Source: Planctomycetia bacterium
GTDB lineage: Bacteria > Planctomycetota > Planctomycetia > Pirellulales > Thermoguttaceae
Length of the DNA stretch: 64,000 bases
Direction: 5' to 3'
Assembly: GCA_030527185.1 (NCBI GenBank)
Contig: JAUNBF010000006.1
Location: 1 to 64,000 of the forward strand
The notes under the pieces are model-generated. The model was not told the origin of the DNA. It did no database searches and was given only the letters and a program-made list of their open reading frames with translations. Made by a program: the position numbers and the translations under genes. Each line of letters starts with the position of its first letter. Position 1 is the first letter of the stretch. Positions 35,925 to 45,230 of this stretch are shown here, piece after piece.

Positions 35925-36926
35925 TTACGTTCTCGCTTCCGTGGAAAGGCTTGCCTGCAAACGCCGCATTCCTTCTTCGGTGGAAATTTCAGGGACGTAA
36001 CCAAAATCGTTTCGGGCACGCGAAATGTCAAAATAATGATCCACCGCCAACTGCAACGCCAGGAATCGTGTCATCGGCGGGTCGGACTCCCAACCCAACA
36101 TTTTCCAGCATTTTTCCAAAACCCACCCCACCCTCATCGCGGCGGGAAGCGAAATCCGCTTCTTGACCGGTGGCAGACGGTACAGTGCCAGCAGTTCGTC
36201 GATCCACTCCCAGCAATAGACCGGCTCTCCCTGGCTTAAAAAATACGCATTTCCCGCGACGGGACTTCCTTCGTCGAGCGCGTCGGCAGCCTGAAGATGG
36301 GCTCTGGCCGCATTCTCCACATAAATCATGTCCACACGATTTTTCCCCTCCCCCACCCGCCGCAACCGCCCCTCCCTGGCACGCTGAATCAGCCGGGGAA
36401 TGAGGGCTTTATCCCGTGGCCCCCAAATCAGGTGCGGACGCAGGGCACATGTCCACATCCCGTCCTGGCCGTTGGCTTCCAGAACCCTCTTTTCCGCCAG
36501 TGCCTTGCTGTGCGGATAATACGCCAGCCAACGGGAAGGATAGGGTGCCGACTCGTCCACATGACGTTGCGGTTGGCCGTCAAATGTCACGCTGGGGCTG
36601 CTGGTGAAAATAAACTTCCGAACGTGGTTTTCCCTGGCGGCCTGAAGGAGATTTTGCGTTCCGAGGGTGTTGATTCCGTAATATTTCTCCCACGGTTCCC
36701 CCAACCCGGAAATGGCCGCGGTATGGTAAATCGTCTCCACCCCCGCACACGCCTGACGGACTTTTTCCTCATCGCGCAAATCGCCAGCCACACACTCCAC
36801 CCCCAAACGCCGAAGCTCGGGATAATCTCCTCGACAAAGTGTCCGCACCGTTTCGCCGCGAGCCACCAGCATTTCTGTAATGTAGAGGCCGAGAAATCCT
36901 CCGGCACCTGTTACCAACGTACGCAT
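35925..36926 (-). CDS. NAD(P)-dependent 3-beta-HSD/OleD-like dehydrogenase
   Basis: 333 residues, extended short-chain dehydrogenase fold. The Rossmann motif GAGGFLG is at residues 7-13, with TSSPSVTFDG, then YPHSK (Tyr-x3-Lys) and ALRPHLIWGPRD. These blocks, especially SSPSVTFDG and LRPHLIWGP, match the OleD / 3-beta-hydroxysteroid group that reduces 2-alkyl-3-ketoacids in olefin synthesis. No oleA, B or C is in the window, so the substrate is not settled. Confidence 0.8.
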   Translation of the reverse strand: MRTLVTGAGGFLGLYITEMLVARGETVRTLCRGDYPELRRLGVECVAGDLRDEEKVRQACAGVETIYHTAAISGLGEPWEKYYGINTLGTQNLLQAARENHVRKFIFTSSPSVTFDGQPQRHVDESAPYPSRWLAYYPHSKALAEKRVLEANGQDGMWTCALRPHLIWGPRDKALIPRLIQRAREGRLRRVGEGKNRVDMIYVENAARAHLQAADALDEGSPVAGNAYFLSQGEPVYCWEWIDELLALYRLPPVKKRISLPAAMRVGWVLEKCWKMLGWESDPPMTRFLALQLAVDHYFDISRARNDFGYVPEISTEEGMRRLQASLSTEART

Positions 36927-36993
36927 TCCAAAATTCCTCCGTGGGATTTACCCCCTTCCATGCCATAAGGGTATCGACTCCAGTACTTTGTGA

Positions 36994-37012
36994 AATTGAT
37001 AATTGATAATTG
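36994..37012. repeat. Heptamer repeat (AATTGAT)
   Basis: AATTGATAATTGATAATTG, two and a half perfect units, in the gap upstream of the dehydrogenase. The rest of the 496-base gap holds only the promoter below and an unconvincing 77-codon frame. Confidence 0.75.
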
Positions 37013-37340
37013 CATGGTTGTTTGTACCGTATTTTCATGGGAGATTCGTGTTATGATTCATAGTATTACTGCCAACTTCTCAATGGATGTTTTCAAAAAG
37101 CCAAATGTGGTCAACAAATTCTGGAAGTACTCCAACACACTGAAGAAATTATACCATTTTCCATCCTGGATGGGAATGCAGGGAGGAAAATTTCGTGAGC
37201 AAAGGGAAATTAGCGGAATCTAACAGAAAACAATGGAAAGAATTGCCGTGAAAAGAGGTTCCTACAGGTCAAAAAGTCATGGTGAAAGGATTTTTTTGGA
37301 AATTTTTTCCTGAAAATGATCATTTTTGCGAACCAAATGA

Positions 37341-37369
37341 TTGCAAAATAGAGAGGAATCCGTTAAAAT
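37341..37369 (+). promoter_or_regulatory. Promoter of the PAS-GAF gene
   Basis: TTGCAA, 17-base spacer, TAAAAT, about 45 bases upstream of the start codon. Confidence 0.6.
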
Positions 37370-37422
37370 AATAATGAAGAATCTTTTTTCATTTATTACA
37401 GATAAGCTGCCAGGTCAAGTCC

Positions 37423-39210
37423 ATGGAACCGATTAAAAAAATTCTTTTTATAAATACTATCGAAACAGAATGTACTCAGTACGATTCCCGCATACTCCCA
37501 TCGGTGGAGGTTGTCCTGCCGGAAATGAACGTAAAAATGGGCCCGCAGTGGAATGAGTTGATTCTCAGTACCGACGCGGACGCGATTCTGGTGCCTCTGG
37601 ATATTTATCCTTTTTTCATGCAGGGAAGTACCTTATTAAATAAGGTTCGGGAAGGGGTAGTGATTCTGGACGATGCCAATACGGTCGTCTGGTCGAATAA
37701 ACAGTTTCAGGAATGGTTCTTCACCACCGGCCAACCCACGCAGCAGCAGGATTTCCTCAATTTTCTCGGAAGTCCTGTTTTTTTGGGCAAAAGTCATGAA
37801 GAATGGAATCCGATTACCGCGACGCGCAAGACCCACGCACATTCGCACTCCGAATTTCGGCTGGACGACGGTCGTTATTTTGAAATTGAAGTCGATCCTT
37901 ATGAAATTTCTGATGATAAACAACGGTATCTCCTCGTTTTTCTTCGCGACATTACCCAACGCAAGCGGCAGGATAACAAACTGATTTCGCTCCACAATGC
38001 CGATCTGGAAATCAATCAGATGCCTGCTTCGGAAGTGTTGGAACTGGATCCCGAACAGCGAATGGATCTGGTGAAGGACAATATTTTATATACGGCTCAT
38101 TCGTTGTTGGAATACGAGATGCTGGAATTGCGGACGTACGACCCGGCGACGCGGAATTTGAATCTTTTTCTCCAGTACGGCATGACGCCCGAAGCACAGC
38201 AGCGGGAAGTGACTGTGGGGGAGAAAAATGGTGGTATCAACGGCTGGGTTGCCGAAAATCGTACCAGTTATCTCTGCATGGATTGCAGCCAGGATCCGCA
38301 CTATTTGCCGGGAGGAATCGACGCTCGATCTTCCCTGACGCTTCCCATTCAGTTGCACGACGAATTGCTGGGGGTATTGAACGTGGAAAGTACGAGTGTC
38401 CGTGCCTTCAATGAGATGGACATTCGATTCATGGAGATTTTCGTGCGGGGAATTGCGGTAACGTTGAACACACTGCGGCTTTTGGACGAAGAGAAACAGA
38501 ATACGCTGCAAACCAGTGTGGAGGAAATTCATGGCAAAGTGGCACTCCCCATCGGGAATATTCTGGGTGCGGCAATCCAGATGAGTGATTTGCTCCAGCA
38601 AAAATCGGTCGAGTCGTGCAAGCCGGAAATACAGTTGCAGTTGCACAAAATTATCAAGAACGCTCAAAAGACCAAACAGGTTATCTTGGACATTGGCAAA
38701 GCTCTGACGATCGGTTTGGCCACAAAGGCGGAGGAGGAATCGGAGGAGGATTTGCAGGGAAAACGGGTTTTGCTGGTCGATTCCGATGAAGAGATTTTAC
38801 AGCAGGGACACGAACTTTTAAGCCGCCATGGTTATTACGTGGATATTGCCCAGGAAGGTTCCCATGCGTTGGGGCTGGTACAGCTTGCGCTGAATGAAAA
38901 TCGTCCCTATTATGCCATTCTGACACCGATCGAGAAGATTCCCGGATTTAAAAGTTGTACCCAATTTATCATGCGGATGGGGAGTCTTTACGGCAGGAAA
39001 CATCCTCCCTTTGTTTTGTTGCAGCAGATTGGGATGTACAATCCTGAACATACGGTGGTGAATACGAAAATACGGTACCCCGGCTCTCAATTGACCGGAA
39101 AACCGTTTACGGAAGCGGTTTTGCTGGAGGCGATTCGTCGGGCGGCTCAGAATGCCAGTGTGATGGAACCCAATTTCGACGTTCCCCTTCAGCAATCTCT
39201 GTCTTCCTGA
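37423..39210 (+). CDS. PAS-GAF protein with a degenerate receiver domain
   Basis: 595 residues, cytoplasmic. A PAS domain lies at about 65-190 (VREGVVILDDANTVVWSNKQ). A GAF domain lies at about 215-365 (NGGINGWVAENR, SLTLPIQL, LLGVLNVES). A helical segment (about 370-435) resembles a histidine-kinase dimerisation helix pair but has no clear phospho-accepting His and no ATPase domain. The receiver-like part starts at Lys447 with LLVDSDEE. The phospho-accepting Asp position reads Thr501 (AILTPIEKIPG), so it should not be phosphorylated. Probably a signal-integrating scaffold. Confidence 0.75.
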   Translation: MEPIKKILFINTIETECTQYDSRILPSVEVVLPEMNVKMGPQWNELILSTDADAILVPLDIYPFFMQGSTLLNKVREGVVILDDANTVVWSNKQFQEWFFTTGQPTQQQDFLNFLGSPVFLGKSHEEWNPITATRKTHAHSHSEFRLDDGRYFEIEVDPYEISDDKQRYLLVFLRDITQRKRQDNKLISLHNADLEINQMPASEVLELDPEQRMDLVKDNILYTAHSLLEYEMLELRTYDPATRNLNLFLQYGMTPEAQQREVTVGEKNGGINGWVAENRTSYLCMDCSQDPHYLPGGIDARSSLTLPIQLHDELLGVLNVESTSVRAFNEMDIRFMEIFVRGIAVTLNTLRLLDEEKQNTLQTSVEEIHGKVALPIGNILGAAIQMSDLLQQKSVESCKPEIQLQLHKIIKNAQKTKQVILDIGKALTIGLATKAEEESEEDLQGKRVLLVDSDEEILQQGHELLSRHGYYVDIAQEGSHALGLVQLALNENRPYYAILTPIEKIPGFKSCTQFIMRMGSLYGRKHPPFVLLQQIGMYNPEHTVVNTKIRYPGSQLTGKPFTEAVLLEAIRRAAQNASVMEPNFDVPLQQSLSS

Positions 39211-39278
39211 GAAGGGGGGGACGATTTGAAAATTTATGATGAATTTTGAGAAAAAATGGACAAATCCTCCTACCCCTC

Positions 39279-39307
39279 TTGATTCTCTCTTCTCTCTGTG
39301 GTATCTT
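39279..39307 (+). promoter_or_regulatory. Promoter of dhaK-dhaL-lsrF
   Basis: TTGATT, 17-base spacer, TATCTT, with dhaK starting about 50 bases past the predicted start point. Confidence 0.6.
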
Positions 39308-39362
39308 AAATGTTTTAATGGATGATAGTCTTTTAGTGGAACTTTCACAGGGAGAACCTCGC

Positions 39363-40364
39363 ATGGTCATGAAAAAATTCATCAACGATCCGGCCAATCT
39401 TACCGCCGAGTTATTGGAAGGTCTGGTAATCACGAATGGAGACACGGTTAAGCTGGAACAGGAGAAGCTGGTCTGCCGTGTGGAGGAAAAGCCTCAGGAT
39501 AAAGTGGCAGTCGTGACGCTGGGAGGAGCGGGACATGAACCGGCGTTGAGTGGTTTTGTGGGAAAGGGAATGCTGGATATTAGCGTCGTGGGCGATATTT
39601 TTGCCGCTCCTGGTCCGGTGGAAGTTCTGGAAGCGTTGAAAAAAGTGGATCGTCCGGCAGGAACGCTGCTGGTGATTCTCAACCATGCCGGCGACGTTCT
39701 CAGTGGCACGATGGCTCTGGAAATGGCGGAAGCGGAAGGTTTGAAGAATATTCAGAGCGTGAATACGCACGAAGATATTGCTCCTGGTGCCGACGCGCCG
39801 GTGGAAGACCGCCGTGGTCTGGTGGGGTGCATTCCGTTGATTAAAGTGGCCGGAGCGGCTGCGGAACGCGGGTGGAGTCTGGATGAGGTAACGCGGGTGG
39901 CGAATAAATTCAACGACCAGATGGCGACGCTGGCCGTGGCGCTGCGTGGCGCGACGCATCCGTCCAACGGCATGGTGATTTCCGAGTTGGGAGACGACGA
40001 GATGGAAATCGGCATGGGACAGCATGGCGAAGCGGGAACGGGTCGTGGAAAAATGCTGCCGTGCGACGAAACGGTGGAGAAAATGCTCCTTCCGTTGGTG
40101 GAAGCGGTCAAGGCAAAAAGTGGAGACCAGGTTTTGCTGCTGGTGAACGGTTCGGGAGCGACGACGCTGATGGAAATGTTCATCGTGGCGCGGTCGGCCA
40201 AGAAATTCCTGGAAGGACGTGGGATTACATTGGCGGTCTGCAAGGCCGGGGAGTATCTGACGGTGCAGGAAACGGCCGGATTCCAGTTGCTGCTGGCCAA
40301 GGTGGACGACGAGATTCTGGATTTGTGGAACGATCCTTGCAAAACCCCGACCTGGTGTTGGTGA
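39363..40364 (+). CDS. dhaK: Dihydroxyacetone kinase, DhaK subunit
   Basis: 333 residues from the ATG after AGGGAGA; a longer frame from 39246 crosses the promoter. DhaK binds dihydroxyacetone covalently through a His hemiaminal. Here GMGQHGEAG carries it, and GGAGHEPALSGFVGKGMLD near the N-terminus is the second signature. It is followed 14 bases later by dhaL. No dhaM phosphotransferase gene is present, so the phosphate donor (PTS or ATP) is not fixed by context. Confidence 0.93.
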   Translation: MVMKKFINDPANLTAELLEGLVITNGDTVKLEQEKLVCRVEEKPQDKVAVVTLGGAGHEPALSGFVGKGMLDISVVGDIFAAPGPVEVLEALKKVDRPAGTLLVILNHAGDVLSGTMALEMAEAEGLKNIQSVNTHEDIAPGADAPVEDRRGLVGCIPLIKVAGAAAERGWSLDEVTRVANKFNDQMATLAVALRGATHPSNGMVISELGDDEMEIGMGQHGEAGTGRGKMLPCDETVEKMLLPLVEAVKAKSGDQVLLLVNGSGATTLMEMFIVARSAKKFLEGRGITLAVCKAGEYLTVQETAGFQLLLAKVDDEILDLWNDPCKTPTWCW

Positions 40365-40378
40365 GAGGAGAAAAAAAC

Positions 40379-41011
40379 ATGAAGGAGATTCGTTTGGAAG
40401 CCCTGCTGGAACGGTTTCGCAAGGCTTTTCAGAAGATTCGGGAGCAGGTGGAAACGCTGACGAAACTCGACGCGGCGACAGGGGATGGCGACCACGGCGT
40501 GACGATGGTTCGGATTGTCGATAAGGCAGAAGCGGCGATGGATGCCAAAGGTTTTACCGATTTTCCCGCACTGTTCAAGGCGATGGGGATGGGCGCGATG
40601 TCGGCAGGTGGTGGTTCCGCCGGGCCGCTCATGGGCCAGTTTTTTCTCGGTCTTGCGCAAGGTTTGCCGGAAAATCCCGACGCGATGGATACGGCGGCGG
40701 TGGCGAAATTTTTCGAGGCGGGTCACGCGGGAATGTTCAAGTTTTCCAAAGCGAATGTGGGCGACCGCACGATGATGGACGCGCTGAAACCTGCGGTGGA
40801 CGCTCTTCAGGCCAGTGCCGCGGCAGGCGAAGATGTCGAGACGGCACTTCAAAAAGCGGCGGCGGCAGCTACGGAAGGTGCCCGGGCGACAGAGCAGATG
40901 TTGGCAAAATTCGGCCGTGCCCGGAATCTGGGCGACCGCGTTTTAGGATCCGCCGATCCTGGAGCAACCTCGTGGAGCTTCCTTTTTCAGGGACTTACAG
41001 ATAATGATTAA
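40379..41011 (+). CDS. dhaL: Dihydroxyacetone kinase, DhaL subunit
   Basis: 210 residues from the ATG after GAGAGGAG. Motifs are LDAATGDGDHGVTM (the Mg-ADP-binding aspartates), GGGSAGPLMGQFF and NVGDRTMMDAL. It transfers phosphate to dihydroxyacetone held by DhaK, giving dihydroxyacetone phosphate. The gene end carries a degenerate repeat of the heptamer type that overlaps its last codons. It lies between dhaK and the aldolase-type gene. Confidence 0.93.
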   Translation: MKEIRLEALLERFRKAFQKIREQVETLTKLDAATGDGDHGVTMVRIVDKAEAAMDAKGFTDFPALFKAMGMGAMSAGGGSAGPLMGQFFLGLAQGLPENPDAMDTAAVAKFFEAGHAGMFKFSKANVGDRTMMDALKPAVDALQASAAAGEDVETALQKAAAAATEGARATEQMLAKFGRARNLGDRVLGSADPGATSWSFLFQGLTDND

Positions 41012-41028
41012 TGGATAATGGTTGATAT
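40999..41028. repeat. Degenerate heptamer-like repeat at the dhaL end
   Basis: Units of the form TAATGGT/TAATGAT in tandem, spanning the dhaL stop. Related in layout, less so in sequence, to the AATTGAT repeats. Confidence 0.4.
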
Positions 41029-41064
41029 TGTAACAATATTTTTTATGGATTGAGGATTTTCAAA

Positions 41065-41940
41065 ATGGCTGACGCATCAGGAAACAAAATTGCGAAGAAT
41101 TATTATACCGACGTTCCTGTCAAGAACGAAGGTTTCTATCTGAAGGGTCTCAATGGCTACGATTGGGGAATCAAAGACCGCATGACGCGGATGTTCAACC
41201 CGAAAAGTGGGCGGACGGTCATGCTGGCGTTTGACCACGGTTACATCATGGGACCGACGGCAGGGTTGGAACGGATGGATATTACCGTCACGCCGCTCAT
41301 CGAGTATGCCGACGTGCTGATGTGTACGCGGGGAGCCTTGCGTTCGTGCGTTCCGGCCAACTCCAACAAACCGGTCGCGTTGCGATGTTCGACCGGGGCA
41401 ACGTTGCTGCGGGAATTGAGCTACGAATGTATCGGTGTCAACATCGACGACGCGATTCGGCTGAACGCTTCCGCCATGGCGATTCAGGTCTTTGCCGGAG
41501 CTGAGTTTGAGCATAATTCGTTGAAAAACCTGGCGGAAACGGTGGATGCTGGCGTTCGTTACGGAATCCCGACGCTGGGCGTGACGGCAGTTGGCAAAGA
41601 CATGGTGCGCGACGCCCGGTATCTCGGCATGGCGACGCGGGTTTGTGCCGAGTTGGGTTGCCAGTTCGTGAAAACGTACTACTGCTCGGAAGGTTTTGAA
41701 GAAGTCGTGGCAGGCTGCCCGGTTCCGATTGTGATTGCGGGCGGGAAAAAATTGCCGGAAGACGAGGCGTTGGAAATGTGCTGGAACGCCATCAACGAAG
41801 GAGCCGCGGGAGTGGACATGGGACGGAATATTTTCCAGGCTCAAGACCCGATTGCCATGATTCAAGCCGTTCGAGAGATTGTTCACAACAACGAAACGGC
41901 GGAAAAAGCGTATCAGCTTTATTGCGACACGAAAAAATAG
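41065..41940 (+). CDS. lsrF: LsrF-like class I aldolase/thiolase
   Basis: 291 residues, start after GAGGA. The DeoC/LsrF-type TIM barrel is recognised from [23 protein letters not shown] and [14 protein letters not shown], where the Lys is the expected Schiff-base residue, and [10 protein letters not shown] at the phosphate site. In E. coli LsrF acts on phosphorylated autoinducer-2 breakdown products. Here, with dhaKL and no other lsr gene, it more likely works on a small ketose or diketone phosphate that meets the dihydroxyacetone phosphate pool. Same operon as dhaKL. Confidence 0.85.
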   Translation: MADASGNKIAKNYYTDVPVKNEGFYLKGLNGYDWGIKDRMTRMFNPKSGRTVMLAFDHGYIMGPTAGLERMDITVTPLIEYADVLMCTRGALRSCVPANSNKPVALRCSTGATLLRELSYECIGVNIDDAIRLNASAMAIQVFAGAEFEHNSLKNLAETVDAGVRYGIPTLGVTAVGKDMVRDARYLGMATRVCAELGCQFVKTYYCSEGFEEVVAGCPVPIVIAGGKKLPEDEALEMCWNAINEGAAGVDMGRNIFQAQDPIAMIQAVREIVHNNETAEKAYQLYCDTKK

Positions 41941-41953
41941 TCTCCTGTTGAAT

Positions 41954-42006
41954 CAGGAAGGAATTACGGCGCAGTTTCTATAAGAAGCTGCGTCTTCCTG
42001 TTTTTT
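41954..42006 (+). terminator. Terminator between lsrF and the AEC permease
   Basis: Two-tier stem CAGGAAG...CGCAG / CTGCG...CTTCCTG followed by six Ts. It ends only 14 bases before the next start codon. Confidence 0.85.
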
Positions 42007-42020
42007 GCTCCGAGTCTTCC

Positions 42021-42992
42021 ATGATATTTCCTGTTCTCAATGCCACGCTTTCGGTCTTTCTGCTGATTGTGGCAGGTGGTTTTCTGCGTTGGGTGGGCTG
42101 TTTGCGGAAGGAAGCGGATGGATCGTTGATGTCGTTGTGTATCAACGTGTTGTATCCCTGCCTGATTTTCGACAAGATTTCCCAAACGGATATTCTGGCT
42201 CATTGGGAAACGATGTGGGCAGCGCCGTTGGCAGGATATTTATCGGTTTTGCTGACGTTGCTCATGGCAAACGTTTTTACCTGGCTGCCACGTAAGGTGA
42301 CCGGTTTGCGGTCGGCGGAGGAGTGCCGGACGTTTGCGTGTGCCACGTCGTTGTACAATTACGGTTATTTGCCGATTCCGATCTTGCTACTGCTCTATCC
42401 CAACGACCCGGAAATCATGAGTATGCTTTTCGTGTTTGTTTTAGGGGTGGAACTGGCGGTTTGGACGTGTGCGGTGCCCTGTTTGGCGGGTGGATTTCAT
42501 CGTGGCTGGTGGAAAAACATGCTGACCGTGCCGTTTATCACGATTTTGGTCTCGGCAGGTCTCAATATTTTGGGCATTTTGCCATGGATTCCGAGTACCA
42601 TTCGCCAGACGATTCAGTGGGTGGGGCTGGGACAAATCTCCCTTCCGCTCTTGATTATCGGGGCGATTATTTACGATCAATTGCTGGAATCACGGGAACT
42701 TCGCCGTTGGGAGACGCTTCCTGTCGTTGGCTGGACACTCTTTTTTCGTAGCGTTTTTTTCCCATTCGTGATGATTCTCGCCGCCTTGGGGTTGTCGAGT
42801 TATCCCCTTTTGCAGAAGATTTTAATCATTCAGGCCGCGATGCCCTCCGCGATGATGATTGTGATGTTCACGCGGATTTTTGGCGGTTCACCCGTCACCG
42901 CCGTGCAGGCCGTGTTATCGACGAACTTTTTCACCCCTATCACAACCGTATTTTGGATTACACTGGGGATGTGGCTTCTATTCCCTGCCTAG
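42021..42992 (+). CDS. AEC-family permease (auxin efflux carrier type)
   Basis: 323 residues with about ten membrane helices. NVLYPCLIFDKI in the third segment, TSLYNYGYLPIPI in the middle and the C-terminal AAMPSAMMIVMFTRIFGG are the AEC family landmarks. These carriers move organic acids or similar small anions. It lies directly behind the dhaKL-lsrF terminator, with no room for a separate promoter in the gap, so expression would depend on read-through or a promoter inside lsrF. Confidence 0.85.
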   Translation: MIFPVLNATLSVFLLIVAGGFLRWVGCLRKEADGSLMSLCINVLYPCLIFDKISQTDILAHWETMWAAPLAGYLSVLLTLLMANVFTWLPRKVTGLRSAEECRTFACATSLYNYGYLPIPILLLLYPNDPEIMSMLFVFVLGVELAVWTCAVPCLAGGFHRGWWKNMLTVPFITILVSAGLNILGILPWIPSTIRQTIQWVGLGQISLPLLIIGAIIYDQLLESRELRRWETLPVVGWTLFFRSVFFPFVMILAALGLSSYPLLQKILIIQAAMPSAMMIVMFTRIFGGSPVTAVQAVLSTNFFTPITTVFWITLGMWLLFPA

Positions 42993-43033
42993 TGCCGCGT
43001 CAAATCAATGGAATTTCGCTACACTTGCCCTCG

Positions 43034-43933
43034 CTATTTTTTCTCGACTACCAAAATCCGTTCCTGACGGTCGAGGTCGCGGATGGTTTGGAGGTATTCC
43101 AGAGATTTTACGTTTTTCACCATCTCCACCACTTCCGTATGAATCATCGGGCTGAGTTCCATGAAAAGTCGTCCGCCGGGACGGAGAAATTCGGATGTTT
43201 GGTGGAGGAGACGCGAAATCAGTTCGGTTCCCTTTTCGCCGCCAAAGAGAGCCACGTGAGGTTCGTAACGGCAGACGTTGGTTTCCAATTCCCGCCCCAT
43301 TTCCGCCCGTCCCACGTATGGCGGATTGGAAAGGATGGCGTCAAACGTCCCTTTTTCCGATGTTTCCAGAGCCGCAAAAAGGTCACTTTGCACCAGACGC
43401 ACACGATTTTGCAACCGGGAAGCGTACTTTTCCACATTCTTTCGGGCAACTTCCAGTGCCTTGGGAGAAATATCGATAGCGGTGACGCGGCTGTTTTTCA
43501 GATGGATGGCGCTGGTGATGGCCAAAATGCCACTTCCTGTCCCCACGTCGGCCATTTTCCACGCTTTTTCCATCCCCTCCGGCAACGTTTTTGCCCAGTC
43601 AAACAGACCCATGAGCAGAAACTCCGTTTCGGGACGGGGAATCAGAACGTTTTCGTTCACCTCAAAATCGAGCGAGTAAAACTCCTTTTTACCCACCAGA
43701 TACGCCACCGGTTTCCCTGCCGCCCGCTCTTGAATCATGGCCTTGAATTGAACACGTTCTTCCAAAGTTGGCTCATAATCGAACCGGGTATACAAATCCA
43801 CTCGTGAACAACCCAACACCTCAGCCAGCAAAACTTCCGCGTCCAGCCGAGGACTTTCCGCGTGATGCTGTTTCAGGTAATCGGTCGTCCAAGTCAACAA
43901 ACGCAGCACACTCCAAGTTTCTTCCGTACTCAT
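43034..43933 (-). CDS. prmC: Release factor glutamine methyltransferase
   Basis: 299 residues. An N-terminal helical domain is followed by a class I methyltransferase fold with DVGTGSGILAI and the catalytic NPPYV motif. It methylates the Gln of the GGQ motif in peptide chain release factors. GGAGTGGTGA lies upstream of the ATG, with a near-consensus promoter close by. The usual partner prfA is not in the window. Confidence 0.94.
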   Translation of the reverse strand: MSTEETWSVLRLLTWTTDYLKQHHAESPRLDAEVLLAEVLGCSRVDLYTRFDYEPTLEERVQFKAMIQERAAGKPVAYLVGKKEFYSLDFEVNENVLIPRPETEFLLMGLFDWAKTLPEGMEKAWKMADVGTGSGILAITSAIHLKNSRVTAIDISPKALEVARKNVEKYASRLQNRVRLVQSDLFAALETSEKGTFDAILSNPPYVGRAEMGRELETNVCRYEPHVALFGGEKGTELISRLLHQTSEFLRPGGRLFMELSPMIHTEVVEMVKNVKSLEYLQTIRDLDRQERILVVEKK

Positions 43934-43970
43934 TCACCACTCCGCTTTTTGGAATTTTCATCGTTTCCCA

Positions 43971-43998
43971 ATTATAGACGCCTGTGGAAAAAAGTCAA
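43971..43998 (-). promoter_or_regulatory. Promoter of prmC
   Basis: TTGACT, 16-base spacer, perfect TATAAT on the minus strand, giving a leader of about 30 bases. Confidence 0.75.
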
Positions 43999-44180
43999 GA
44001 GAAAATTTCCTCACTTTGTTATTGGTGGCAAAAGAAAGGGCGTGTTCTGAGGCAAAACGCTCTTGTGTGTGCCGGGACGGGTTGAAAGAAGAGAAAAAAA
44101 GATTAAAATAATAAATATTGTCAGTGGAATGGAGTTCCCCCCTTCTCCCTTTTCAGGGATACAAACAAGAGAGTCCCGAC

Positions 44181-45131
44181 GTGACGGAAAATACGCCTTA
44201 TTTTTTGCCGGAAGATCGAAAACATGTTATTCTCAGCGTCAATCCCAAAGCGGGAAGGCGAAATTCGCGGTTGCGCGTCCAACGGTTGGAGGCGGCATTG
44301 CAAAAGGAAGGGTTGACGGTCGAGACGATGACCGACCTCCAGCAAGTGGCGGAGAAGGCCAATCTCTGGTTTGAGGAGCGGAAACTGCGGGCGCTGATCG
44401 GTATCGGGGGAGATGGAACGGCGGCAGAATTGACCAACCGAACGGTGCCGGGCGTGCCGATTGCGCTTTTGCCCAGTGGAACGGCCAATCTGCTGGCGAA
44501 ACACTTTCGATACAGTTTTAAGCCGGAAAAATTTGCCCGGATGATTCTTCAGGGGAAGGTTTTGACCATCGACGCAGCCCGTGCCAATGGCCGTATTTTC
44601 CTCACCATGATCGGAAGTGGCTTCGATGCCGACGTCGTGGAGCAAGTCCATCAGGCCAGGATGGCACACCCGAAACATGCGCATATCAACTACTTTTCCT
44701 ACACGAAACCGATTCTGCACTCCATCCTGCACTACCCTTTTCCACGGGTGCAACTGGAAATTCTGGATGCGGAGGGAAAGGTACTCGAAACGCTCCACGA
44801 TTCGCACTGGCTCTTCATCAGCAACATTCCCAAATATGGTTGGGGGGTACCGATTACGCCCAAAGCGGTGCCGAACGATGGTGTGATGGATGCCTGTCTC
44901 TGGCGTGGTGGGTCGCTGGCAAGTGGTCTTTTCCTCACCGTCACGGCACAATGCGGAATCCACCCCTGGTTTTCCCGATGTCACATGCGAACAGGAAACC
45001 GGTTTCGGATTTCGCTGGCTCCCGGCCAAAAAGATGTGCCGGTGCCGTATCAACTCGATGGCGACCCGGGTGGAAATTTGCCAGTCGAAGTGGAAGTCCT
45101 TCCCAGGCGGCTGACGATTTACGTTCGGTAG
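44181..45131 (+). CDS. Diacylglycerol/lipid kinase family protein
   Basis: 316 residues from a GTG with GAGAG upstream; a TTG at 44118 is a weaker choice. DAGK catalytic domain: VNPKAGRR at the N-terminus, IGIGGDGTAAE (the GGDGT nucleotide loop) and PSGTANLLAKHF. The C-terminal beta domain follows. It phosphorylates a lipid alcohol such as diacylglycerol or a sphingoid base. Single gene, closed by a terminator. Confidence 0.88.
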   Translation: MTENTPYFLPEDRKHVILSVNPKAGRRNSRLRVQRLEAALQKEGLTVETMTDLQQVAEKANLWFEERKLRALIGIGGDGTAAELTNRTVPGVPIALLPSGTANLLAKHFRYSFKPEKFARMILQGKVLTIDAARANGRIFLTMIGSGFDADVVEQVHQARMAHPKHAHINYFSYTKPILHSILHYPFPRVQLEILDAEGKVLETLHDSHWLFISNIPKYGWGVPITPKAVPNDGVMDACLWRGGSLASGLFLTVTAQCGIHPWFSRCHMRTGNRFRISLAPGQKDVPVPYQLDGDPGGNLPVEVEVLPRRLTIYVR

Positions 45132-45163
45132 AAAATTCCTGCCGCATCTCTCGGAAAACGAAT

Positions 45164-45199
45164 AAAACCCAACCTCTCTATCGGGAAAGATTGGGTTTT
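45164..45199. terminator. Bidirectional terminator
   Basis: AAAACCCAA / TTGGGTTTT stem with an 18-base loop between two converging genes. Confidence 0.75.
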
Positions 45200-45230
45200 C
45201 GCGTTTCAGGAAAATTTTAACTCAGCCGTC

